This document shows positions 23,754-31,624 of a stretch of 64,000 nt of DNA, in pieces. Both the position numbers and the translations under genes were made by a program. The stretch spans positions 569,482 to 633,481 of the forward strand of contig BPJM01000001.1 of NCBI GenBank assembly GCA_026004615.1, in the 5' to 3' direction. Every line of letters starts with the position of its first letter. The first letter of the stretch is position 1. Source of the DNA: Planctomycetota bacterium. Lineage in GTDB: Bacteria > Planctomycetota > J058 > J103. The notes below the pieces were generated by a model. It did no database searches. It saw only the letters and a list, made by a program, of their open reading frames with translations, and was not told where the DNA came from.

Positions 23754-25796
23754 CTACTCCAGCGCCAGCGCCAGACCTCCCGTGCCGTAGCTGCGCACCG
23801 GCGGCGGCGGTGCGAGCCGGCCGTGCTGATCGGTCTGTCCCGGCGAGGGGTGGGAGCTGCTGCGCGGCGGCGACGCCTCGATGATCATCGGCTCCATCTC
23901 GATCACCTCGCCCGGCGGCAGCGCCTGCTGCGACGGCGGGCTGGCCTCGATGATCATAGGCTCCATCTCGATCACCTCGGGCTCATCCAGGTCCAGCGCC
24001 TGGCCCGGACCGGCGTGTGCCTGCTGGGCGATGCGATCGAGCCCCTGGGCGGTCTGGTTGCCGATGTCGTGCACGTCCTCGTCGAACTGCTGCGCCGCCC
24101 TGCCCAGGTTGGCGTTCTCCTGGTTGACCGTGCGCTCCAGCTCGCGAACCTCGTCGGGATCGGCGTCCTCCGCGTCGCGGATCACCTGCCCGGCTGCGTG
24201 CAGGTTGGTCTGCTGCAGGGCCTCGGTCGCGTCCTCGATCTGGGCGCCCGCCTCGTCGGCCGCCGCACGCATGAGCGGGCCCGCCGAGCCGCCCGCCAGC
24301 GCCTCCTGGCCGGCGAGCTGCGCGCCCTGGGCCATGGTCTGCGCGGCGCGCTGGCCGGCGCGCTCGAGGTTCTGGCAGGCGCAGTTGCAGGCGCAGATGC
24401 CAGGCCGCGCGGCCTCGCCGCCGACGTCGAACAGCGCGCGGCCGACCCGCCGCACCCCGTTCCACGCCACCTGCATCACCGCCGCGTGGGCGCGCACCAC
24501 CGCGCGCGCCGCCGCACCGGCGACCCGCCCGATCGCCTGCACCGCCGCCACGGTCGCGCGCCCCAGCGCGCGCGCCCCGGCCACCACCGCCCCGCCCACC
24601 GCCTTGGCAACGCCGATTACGCCCTTGACGACCTTGGTGACCAGGCTCCTGAAGCCGTTCCAGATCGCGTCGAACAGCGAGAAACCGGCATCGGCGCCGC
24701 AGTTGAGCTGCGCGGTCGCACCCTTCATGCTGATAGCGCCCGCGGTGACGTTGACCCCGCCGCCCGCCTTGAGCTTCATGTCGTTGCTCGAGGCGAACAG
24801 GAGTTTGGCCGGGGTCATGAGCGTCAGGTTGGCGCCCGCCTTGAGCGCCACCTCGGAATCGGGCGCCGCGATCAGCATCTCGCCGCCCGCCATGAAGCTG
24901 CCGTTGCCGCTCTTGGCCTGGACCTCCAGCATGTCGCTGGAGTTGGCGACCACGTCCTTGCCCGCCATGACCGTGAAGTTGGCCTTCGCCCAGTGACAGA
25001 AGGTCTTCTCGGCACTGACCTGGTAGTTGCTGCCGGCGGTGGCGCTGTGGGTGGTGGTGACCTTGATGACGTCCTTCTTGGCGTTGACCTTGAAGTCGGT
25101 GCAGTCGAACCGGATCTTGTTGCAGGCGTTGATGCGGACCTGCTTGGCCGTCTGCAGGATCTCGATCTTGTCGCCGTCGATCTGGATCGCGGAGTGGCCG
25201 CTGCGATCCGACAGCCGCATGACCCCGGTCTCGTCGTTGAGCGCGAGCACGTTGCCGCTGCGGCTGCGCCAGAACATGACCTTGTTCTTGCCGCCGCCTG
25301 CTGCCAGCCCCGCCCCCGCCATGTCCGGAGTCGCCGGACAGCCCTTGTCCTGCGGCCGGTTGCCCTCGATCTTGGGGTCGGTCACCGGCTTGGGCAGCTT
25401 GTCGACGCCGTTGTAGAGCGAGCCCACCACGTAGGGATGGCGCGGGTCGCCGTGCTCGAAGGCGCACAGCACCTCGTCGCCGAGCTGCGGTACCTGGTAG
25501 ACCCCGGCCCCTGGACCCGCATTGGGCGCACATAGCCGCGCCCAGGGCGCGATGATCTGGTCGGCGTCGCGCAACGGACTCTGGCCCCGCTCCGGGTCGG
25601 AGGCCGCAGTCCGGACATGGTCCGCCTCGAGCTGCAGGCCCGGGAAGTAGACCTGCACATAGCCCTGTTCGTGCCGCTTGGGGTTGTTGCGGTCCACGAC
25701 CGCGATGACGATGCCGGGCACGAAGCCGTAGATCCTTCCCCGATGGCGCGTTATGGCGGCTGGGGTGGCGTTCAGCAGCCGGGTCAGGGTCTCCAT
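23754..25796 (-). CDS. gpV/VgrG-like spike protein with a helical C-terminal extension
   Basis: The protein has 680 residues from an ATG at 25796 preceded by GGAGGAGCCGCGGCGC. The OB-fold covers about 20-130 (GRIYGFVPGIVIAVVDRNNP, VYFPGLQLE, GDEVLCAFEHGDPRHPYVVG). The beta-helix covers about 180-370. From about 385 it becomes long Ala/Val/Gly-rich helices with a Cys cluster (CACNCACQN near 463), ending in an acidic/Pro-rich tail with two copies of EVIEMEPMIIEASPP 23 residues apart. The extension is not found in simple gpV proteins and could be a fused effector or membrane-active segment, but no toxin motif is recognised. It is the first gene after a good promoter at 25885-25913 and is followed by two more gpV-like genes. 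Confidence 0.75.
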   Translation of the reverse strand: METLTRLLNATPAAITRHRGRIYGFVPGIVIAVVDRNNPKRHEQGYVQVYFPGLQLEADHVRTAASDPERGQSPLRDADQIIAPWARLCAPNAGPGAGVYQVPQLGDEVLCAFEHGDPRHPYVVGSLYNGVDKLPKPVTDPKIEGNRPQDKGCPATPDMAGAGLAAGGGKNKVMFWRSRSGNVLALNDETGVMRLSDRSGHSAIQIDGDKIEILQTAKQVRINACNKIRFDCTDFKVNAKKDVIKVTTTHSATAGSNYQVSAEKTFCHWAKANFTVMAGKDVVANSSDMLEVQAKSGNGSFMAGGEMLIAAPDSEVALKAGANLTLMTPAKLLFASSNDMKLKAGGGVNVTAGAISMKGATAQLNCGADAGFSLFDAIWNGFRSLVTKVVKGVIGVAKAVGGAVVAGARALGRATVAAVQAIGRVAGAAARAVVRAHAAVMQVAWNGVRRVGRALFDVGGEAARPGICACNCACQNLERAGQRAAQTMAQGAQLAGQEALAGGSAGPLMRAAADEAGAQIEDATEALQQTNLHAAGQVIRDAEDADPDEVRELERTVNQENANLGRAAQQFDEDVHDIGNQTAQGLDRIAQQAHAGPGQALDLDEPEVIEMEPMIIEASPPSQQALPPGEVIEMEPMIIEASPPRSSSHPSPGQTDQHGRLAPPPPVRSYGTGGLALALE
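23875..23979 (-). repeat. Tandem 69-bp coding repeat in the gpV C-terminal tail
   Basis: A 36-bp core at 23875-23910 and 23944-23979 is identical but for one base (C/A) and encodes EVIEMEPMIIEA twice, offset by 69 bp (23 residues). The spacers differ. It looks like a recent in-frame duplication. Confidence 0.85.
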
Positions 25797-25884
25797 GCGC
25801 CGCGGCTCCTCCGTCGACGACACAGCACGGCGTGCGACAAAGGGTTCAGGCGCCGGGCGGGCACGCCGGCCGCCGGCTGACCCC

Positions 25885-25913
25885 ATTGTAGGGCCGCGGA
25901 TGGGGCCGTTCAA
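25885..25913 (-). promoter_or_regulatory. Sigma70-type promoter for the gpV/PAAR operon
   Basis: On the minus strand TTGAAC (25913-25908) and TACAAT (25890-25885) are separated by exactly 17 bp. The first gpV ATG lies about 80 bp downstream. Five of six bases match consensus in the -10 box and four of six in the -35 box (TTG and A kept). Confidence 0.6.
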
Positions 25914-25985
25914 GGCGAGGCGAGGGGCGGGCCGAGGCAGGGCGAACACCGATCCCCCCTCGCATCGCAGCCGGGGCGGCTAGCC

Positions 25986-27347
25986 CTACTGGGCGGCGCC
26001 CAGCACCCCCAACGCCGCCAGGGCGTCGCGGATGTCCTGCCGCAGCTCCAGCAGCCTGTGGTAGCGACGCTGGCGCACCGGGTGCAGGCAGCGGGTCAAG
26101 ACCTGGGGCACCAGCTCCGGGATCGCGCCCGCCGCTGGCTCCAGGCCCGCCGCGACCCCGCGGCGAAAGCGCTCCAGCAGCTCCTCGAGCCGGCACTCCC
26201 TGGGCGGCGAGGTGCCGGTGGCGAGCTGGAACAGGAGCGTGCCGAGCGGGCGGATATCCAGCGACTCGTCCTCGTAGTGCGCGAGGTCGCGCGGCGGTGG
26301 CTCCAGGTAGCGGCGCAGGTCCTCGGAGATCGAATCGGGGGCGTAGGGCTCGGGGTCCTCGCTGGTGCGGGGCGGCAGCGGCTCAGCCTGTGGCGCCCCG
26401 ACCCGCTCCGCCACCTTCTGCTCCAGCTCGGGGGCGAGCCAGTAGCTCACGATCTGGACCCGCCCCTCCTCGGACAGCCGGATGTGGTGCGGCCGCAGCC
26501 GCCCCACGATGATCTTCTCGCGCCGTGCCAGCTGCAAGGCGTCCGCGAGCTGCAGCACCACGTAGAGGGCGCGCCGCAGCGGCAGGCGCGCGCCGCGTGC
26601 GAGCCACTCCTCCAGCGACGGCCAGTCCAGCAGCTCCTCGCTGAGCGCCGTCAGCTCGGGGCGCTGGATCAGGCTATAGGCGCGGGGAAAGGCCGGGTGT
26701 TCCAGCGCGCACGCGACCGCTCCGCGCGTCAGGAACCGGCGCAGCACGCGCGCATCGCGCACCCGCTCGCTCTTGAGCACCCGCATCGCGATGCGGCGCG
26801 GAGGGTCGAACGACAGGTCCTCCGCCGCGTAGATCACCTCCGCGATGTTGCGGCCGATCTTGCGCAGAAAGCGGTAGCGACCCAGATCGCGACGCACCGT
26901 CAGGCGCAGGTCCACGCAGTGCCAGCAGTACGTCCGCCCCAGCACCACCCGCCCGCCGCCGAGCCGCGGCACCGGCAGTCCGCAAGCGGTGCACGTCCGT
27001 CCCACCCTGGCGCGGTTGCCCCCGGGCGGCTCCTTGGCGCTGCCGCCCTCGACGAACTCGATGACCGTCTCGCCGAGCCGGATGACGTCCCCACTCTTGA
27101 GCAGCACCTCGTCGAAGGGAACACCCTCGACCTCGATGGCGATCTCCGGCCCCAGTGCCCGCGCCCGCGCCATCCTGCGCGACACCCCCTCGTACAGCTC
27201 GATCTCGCAGTGAAAGGGCGCCAGGCTCGGATCGGGGATCGTGAAGTCGGCTTCCAGTGCCCGCCCGATGACGATGCGGCGGCTGGTGCCGGCCGGGAAG
27301 ATCTTGCCGGCGTAGGGTCCGGTGTGGATGCGAAAGCCGCAGGGCAT
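25986..27347 (-). CDS. FHA-domain protein with zinc ribbon and pseudokinase domain
   Basis: The protein has 453 residues from the ATG at 27347, chosen for the preceding GGGGGGCGGTGCC; ATG at 27362 is possible. Residues 1-105 are an FHA domain, which binds phosphothreonine (RIVIGRALEADFTIPDPSLA, FHCEIEL, SGDVIRLGETVIEFVEGG). A treble-clef zinc element follows (CTAC and CWHC, about 118-150). The rest aligns with Ser/Thr kinases, but key residues are changed: IAMRVLK has Arg for the ATP-binding Lys, the HRD-x-K-x-x-N loop reads VGRLRPHHI, and DFG reads VSY. Catalysis is not expected. FHA and kinase modules control many type VI secretion systems, so this gene, 190 bp upstream of the gpV operon on the same strand, is a plausible regulator of it. 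Confidence 0.75.
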   Translation of the reverse strand: MPCGFRIHTGPYAGKIFPAGTSRRIVIGRALEADFTIPDPSLAPFHCEIELYEGVSRRMARARALGPEIAIEVEGVPFDEVLLKSGDVIRLGETVIEFVEGGSAKEPPGGNRARVGRTCTACGLPVPRLGGGRVVLGRTYCWHCVDLRLTVRRDLGRYRFLRKIGRNIAEVIYAAEDLSFDPPRRIAMRVLKSERVRDARVLRRFLTRGAVACALEHPAFPRAYSLIQRPELTALSEELLDWPSLEEWLARGARLPLRRALYVVLQLADALQLARREKIIVGRLRPHHIRLSEEGRVQIVSYWLAPELEQKVAERVGAPQAEPLPPRTSEDPEPYAPDSISEDLRRYLEPPPRDLAHYEDESLDIRPLGTLLFQLATGTSPPRECRLEELLERFRRGVAAGLEPAAGAIPELVPQVLTRCLHPVRQRRYHRLLELRQDIRDALAALGVLGAAQ

Positions 27348-27647
27348 GGCACCGCCCCCCATGATGCGGCGGCGGTCCGGGACAAGCAAGGGTGGGGGCG
27401 GGCGGCCGCCGGCGGCGGGGGGGGCGCCCCCGGCGCGCGGCGCGCCGCTCGCCGGCGCCGGGACCGCTGCTGCCGCTGCCCGCGCCGGGATCCGGCGGCG
27501 ACAAGGGGCGGCCCCGGGGCTGGGGCGCCTGCCGGCATTCGGCCTCGCCCGTTGTCTGCTCCGTGCCGCGAGCTATCATAGGTGACTTCGTGCCGGGAAG
27601 GCGGGCAGCCACGGAGCGAGCGGCAGAGCGGGGAGCGGCTGGTGGAG
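27348..27647. other. Divergent intergenic region between FHA/pseudokinase gene and aspS
   Basis: About 300 bp, extremely G/C-rich with runs of GGGGG near 27416-27425. Apart from the aspS promoter candidate at 27552-27579 I see no gene, repeat or clear operator. Confidence 0.5.
27552..27579 (+). promoter_or_regulatory. Candidate promoter for the first aspS
   Basis: TTGTCT (27552-27557) and TATCAT (27574-27579) with a 16-bp spacer lie about 65 bp upstream of the aspS start, in the only A/T-richer patch of the intergenic region. Confidence 0.45.
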
Positions 27648-29507
27648 ATGACCGCGAACGGCAGCAGCGGCGCGCAGACCGCCGCCGAGCATCACCCCAC
27701 GGCCTTGCGCACCACCACCTGCGGCGCGTTGCGGCTGGCCGACGCGGGGCGCCGCGTCCGGCTGTGCGGCTGGGTGGACCGGCGCCGCGATCACGGGGGG
27801 CTGGTGTTCATCGATCTGCGGGACCGCTACGGGCGCACCCAGCTGGTCTTCGATCCGGAGCGCTCGGGGGCCGAGGTCATGGCGGCGGCGCAGAGACTGC
27901 ACGTCGAGGACGTGGTCGCCGCGAGCGGTACCGTGGCCGCCCGCGCCGAGGGCGCGCGCAATCCGCGGCTGGCCACCGGTGCCGTCGAGGTGCACGTGGA
28001 CGCGCTCGAGGTGCTCAATCGCGCGGCACCGCCGCCGTTCGAGGTCGGAGCCCCGGGGCGGGAAGGCGACGAGGTCTCCATGGAGACCCGCATGCGCTAC
28101 CGCTACGTCGACCTGCGGCGGCCGGCCATGCAGGAGCGGCTGCGGTTCCGCCACCGGCTGCACATGGAGCTGCGGCGCGCGCTGGATGCGCAGGGCTTCA
28201 TCGAGGTGGAGACCCCGATCCTGACGCGCTCCACCCCCGAGGGCGCGCGCGACTACCTGGTGCCCTCGCGCGTGCATCCCGGCAGTTTCTATGCGTTGCC
28301 GCAGTCGCCCCAGCTGTTCAAGCAGCTGCTCATGGTGGCGGGCTTCGACCGCTACTTTCAGATCGCGCGCTGTTTCCGCGACGAGGACCTGCGCGCCGAC
28401 CGCCAGCCGGAGTTCACCCAGCTCGACCTGGAGATGGCGTTCGTCGAGGAAGAGGACGTCTTCGCCGCGATCGAGGCGGCCCTGGCGGAGATCTGGCGCG
28501 CGCTGTGCCCGGGCCGCGAGCTGAGCGTGCCCTTTCCACGCCTGCCCTACGACGAGGCGCTGTTGCGCTACGGCACCGACCGGCCGGATCTGCGCAACCC
28601 GCTGGTGATCCAGGACGTGACCGCGCTGGCGGGGCGCGCGCAGCTGGAGTTTTTGCGCGCGGCGGCGCACGCGCGGGACAAGGGCAACAAGCCTGCGGGC
28701 GCGGTCCGGGCGCTGGTGGTACCGGCCGGCGCCGGCAAGCTCAGCCGCAAGGATCTCGACGGTCTCGGGGCGCTGGTGGCGCCGGCGGGCGCGAAGGGGG
28801 TCGGCTGGCTCCGGGTCGGCGAGGACGGCGCGCTGAGCGGACCGCTGCACAAGGGTTTCGCCGGACCGCTCGCCGGCGAGCTCATGGCCGCGACCGGTGC
28901 TCGCCACGGCGATCTGATCCTCATGGTGGCGGACGCCCACGCGGAGATCGCCGCCCGGGCCTGCGGGCTGTTGCGCACCGAGCTGGGGCGGCGCCTGGGC
29001 CTGGTCGAGCAGAGGCGCGACGCGCCGCTGTGGGTGGTGGACTTCCCCTATTTCGAGTACGACGCCGACACCGGGGCCATGATCGCGTGCCGCCATCCCT
29101 TCACCCAGCCGCGGCGCGAGGACGTGAGCTACCTGGACAGCGATCCGCTGCGCGTGCGCACCCGCGCCTACGACCTGGTGCTCAACGGGATCGAGCTCGG
29201 CTCGGGCTCGATCCGCAACCACGATCCGGAGCTGCAGCGCCGGGTGCTGCAGGTGCTCGGCTACAGCGAGCAGGAGAGCGAGCAGCGCTTCGGCTTTCTG
29301 CTGGAGGCGCTCGCCAGCGGCGCGCCGCCGCACGGCGGCGCCGCACTCGGGCTCGACCGGCTGTGCGCGGTGCTGCTCGGCCTGGACAATCTGCGCGAGG
29401 TGGTCGCCTTCCCCAAGACCACCAGCGCCAGCTGCCTTTTGACCCGCGCCCCCGCCCCCGTCGAGCCGGCGCAGCTCAAGGCGCTGGGGATCGCGCTGAC
29501 GGCATAG
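27648..29507 (+). CDS. aspS: Aspartyl-tRNA synthetase, canonical bacterial type
   Basis: The protein has 619 residues. It charges tRNA-Asp with aspartate. An N-terminal OB anticodon-binding domain (VRLCGWVDRRRDHGGLVFID, then LRDRYGRTQLVF) is followed by the class II core: motif 1 near EVETPILTRSTPEGARDYLV, the flexible loop and QSPQLFKQLLMVAGFDRYFQ, motif 2 RCFRDEDLRADRQPEFTQLD. The bacterial GAD insertion lies at about 285-420. Motif 3 is PHGGAALGLDRL near the end. All catalytic motifs are intact. The ATG at 27648 is used; a GTG at 27642 has slightly better spacing from GGGGAG. A second, divergent AspRS converges on it 31 bp away. Confidence 0.92.
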   Translation: MTANGSSGAQTAAEHHPTALRTTTCGALRLADAGRRVRLCGWVDRRRDHGGLVFIDLRDRYGRTQLVFDPERSGAEVMAAAQRLHVEDVVAASGTVAARAEGARNPRLATGAVEVHVDALEVLNRAAPPPFEVGAPGREGDEVSMETRMRYRYVDLRRPAMQERLRFRHRLHMELRRALDAQGFIEVETPILTRSTPEGARDYLVPSRVHPGSFYALPQSPQLFKQLLMVAGFDRYFQIARCFRDEDLRADRQPEFTQLDLEMAFVEEEDVFAAIEAALAEIWRALCPGRELSVPFPRLPYDEALLRYGTDRPDLRNPLVIQDVTALAGRAQLEFLRAAAHARDKGNKPAGAVRALVVPAGAGKLSRKDLDGLGALVAPAGAKGVGWLRVGEDGALSGPLHKGFAGPLAGELMAATGARHGDLILMVADAHAEIAARACGLLRTELGRRLGLVEQRRDAPLWVVDFPYFEYDADTGAMIACRHPFTQPRREDVSYLDSDPLRVRTRAYDLVLNGIELGSGSIRNHDPELQRRVLQVLGYSEQESEQRFGFLLEALASGAPPHGGAALGLDRLCAVLLGLDNLREVVAFPKTTSASCLLTRAPAPVEPAQLKALGIALTA

Positions 29508-29538
29508 CGAAGCCCCTGCGCCGGCGCCCGGAGCGGGA

Positions 29539-31431
29539 CTACAGCCCCAGCAGGGTGCGGACCAGCTCCGGATCGGCCGCGCTGGGCGCTCCGGTCAGCG
29601 GCTCGCTCCCCTGGTGATCCTTGGGGAAGGGGATCACCTCACACAGATCATCGACCCCTTCCATCCGCATGAGCAGGCGATCCAGCCCCAGCGAGCCTCC
29701 CCCATGGGGCGGCACGCCGTGCTGGAAGGCAGCCAGCAGCGGACCGAAACGCCGTTCGATGGTCGTTCGATCGTAGCCGAACATCGCGAAGACCCGCTGC
29801 TGCACCCGCAGATCGTGGTTGCGGATCGATCCGGTGAGCAGCTCTTCCCCGTCCATGATCAGCTCGTAGGCATACGAGCGCACCTTGAGCAGCTCGCGCC
29901 GTTCGGGCGGAGCGTCCTCGCCGATGAAACTGGCACCCAGCGGCTGGCCCGGCGCGGCTCGCTCTGCGGTATCCTGCTCCGCGGGGGAGGACGCAGGCAG
30001 GCCCGCGCCGCGCAGGCGATCCAGATCTTCCGCCAGCGGCCGGGTGAACGGGTGCCGGCAGGGCAGGTACCCGCCGGCGGTGGCCGACCAGCCGAAGTAC
30101 GGATAGCGGTGGATCCAGAGCAGCGAGGGCGCCGGGGGCGGACCGCCCTCGCCACCCTGGGGGCGCCGGCGCGCGAGCAGCGTGCGCGCCAGTTTCTGCC
30201 GCAGTTCGCCGATCGCTGCGCCGACCCGATGCCGGCTGGGATCGATGACCAGGAGGATCACATCCGGGGGCTCCGCCTGGGTGAGCGCCAGCAGGCGCTC
30301 CATCTGGGGCCTGTCCAGCGCGCGGGCGAGGCTGCCTTGCAGCTGCCGGCCGGAGGCCACCTGGAGCCAGCGCACCTCGGCCCCATGCGTGCGCAGGCCG
30401 GCGAGCACCTGCTCCAGCACCGCCTCGGCGGGCCCGCCCAGCTGCGATGCCCGCAGGCGCGCCGCGCGCACGGTGCCGCCGCCCGGCGCGTTCAGCGCGG
30501 GCTCGAGCAGGGGTCCGCGCGCACCGCGCAAGGCTTCCCCCGCATCGACGAACTCCAGCTCCAGCCGCGGGTCGGGCCGATCGCTGCCGTAGCGCTCGAT
30601 CGCTTCGGCGTAGCTCATGCGCGGCAGGGGCGTCCGGATCCGCACCCCCCAGACCTCCCGCAACACATGGGCGAGCAACCCGTCGATCAGCTCGAAGATG
30701 TCGCCCTCCTCGACCATCGCCATCTCGAAATCCAGCACCGTGAACTCGGGCTGCCGTTCGGGGCCGAGTTCGCTTTCGCGCCGGAAGCAGCGGGCGATCT
30801 GGAAGTACCGGTCGGTTCCGGCCACCATGAGCAGCTGCTTGTACAGCTGGGGCGACTGCGCAAGGGCGAAGAGCCGACCCGGCGCGGCGGGCACCACGAA
30901 GGCGCTCGTCGCCTCATCCGACCACGGTTGCAGGAGCGGGGTGTCGATCTCGAGGAAGCCTCGTTCGGTCAGGTAGTGGCGGATCTCCAGCTGCAGGCAC
31001 TGGCGGCGTTGCAGCCGCTCCTGCATGGCGCGGCGGCGCAGATCGAGATGCCGGTGGCGCAGCCGTACGGGCAGTGCCGGCGGCTCGCCCTCGGCAGTCG
31101 GGTCCAGTGGCAGCTGCTCGGCGCGGCTCAGGATCTCCAGCCGGGTGGCCTCGATGCGGGGCAGCGGCTCGTCGCTGGCCGCAGCGGCGCGCCTGCCGTC
31201 CACGCGCACCACCGCGCCCGGACGCAATCCCGCCGCCACTGCCCTCAGCTCCGGCCGCTCACCGCACTCCACCCGCGCGCTGCCGAAGCGATCGTACAGC
31301 TCGAAGGCCTTACCGCCGGCCTCCACCGTCCTGAGCCAGCCGCACACCTGGATCGCGGTGCCGGTCTCGACATCGCGCAACTCCGCCAGCGTGTGGCTGC
31401 GCAGGCGTGTCCGATACGGACTGCTGCCCAT
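29539..31431 (-). CDS. Second, divergent aspartyl-tRNA synthetase-like protein
   Basis: The protein has 630 residues with the same overall order as bacterial AspRS: OB domain (IQVCGWLRTVEAGGKAFELY), class II core with AQSPQLYKQLLMVAGTDRYF, motif 2 RCFRRESELGPERQPEFTVL, GAD-like insertion about 270-400, CRHPFTRPLAEDLDRL, and motif 3 PHGGGSLGLDRLLMRM. Differences from the canonical copy are concentrated in specificity regions: the aspartate/tRNA loop STPEGARDY is replaced by WSDEATSAF, and the OB domain lacks RRDHGG. A low-complexity insert (about 475-500) is unique. Catalytic residues for aminoacylation seem kept. It could charge a different tRNA, serve under stress, or be a paralogue with another acceptor. 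ATG at 31431 follows GGAGGACGGGGGCG. Confidence 0.75.
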   Translation of the reverse strand: MGSSPYRTRLRSHTLAELRDVETGTAIQVCGWLRTVEAGGKAFELYDRFGSARVECGERPELRAVAAGLRPGAVVRVDGRRAAAASDEPLPRIEATRLEILSRAEQLPLDPTAEGEPPALPVRLRHRHLDLRRRAMQERLQRRQCLQLEIRHYLTERGFLEIDTPLLQPWSDEATSAFVVPAAPGRLFALAQSPQLYKQLLMVAGTDRYFQIARCFRRESELGPERQPEFTVLDFEMAMVEEGDIFELIDGLLAHVLREVWGVRIRTPLPRMSYAEAIERYGSDRPDPRLELEFVDAGEALRGARGPLLEPALNAPGGGTVRAARLRASQLGGPAEAVLEQVLAGLRTHGAEVRWLQVASGRQLQGSLARALDRPQMERLLALTQAEPPDVILLVIDPSRHRVGAAIGELRQKLARTLLARRRPQGGEGGPPPAPSLLWIHRYPYFGWSATAGGYLPCRHPFTRPLAEDLDRLRGAGLPASSPAEQDTAERAAPGQPLGASFIGEDAPPERRELLKVRSYAYELIMDGEELLTGSIRNHDLRVQQRVFAMFGYDRTTIERRFGPLLAAFQHGVPPHGGGSLGLDRLLMRMEGVDDLCEVIPFPKDHQGSEPLTGAPSAADPELVRTLLGL

Positions 31432-31471
31432 CGCCCCCGTCCTCCGCGTTGCTCCACCGGTGTGAAACGGT

Positions 31472-31500
31472 GTTCTACCCTGCGCGGGCCGCCCGGTCTA
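31472..31500 (-). promoter_or_regulatory. Candidate promoter for the second AspRS gene
   Basis: On the minus strand TAGACC (31500-31495) and TAGAAC (31477-31472) are 17 bp apart and lie about 40 bp upstream of the ATG. Each box matches consensus at four of six positions. Confidence 0.35.
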
Positions 31501-31624
31501 CCGGCGGGCGCCGCGCCGGCCCAGAAGCCGGCTGCGGCACGTCCCGAGCGCCCGCCGCCGCGGGCCAGCGGCGGAGGCGGCAGCCGCCCCCGCCGCGGGG
31601 CAGAGCCGGGGACGCCCGCCGCGG

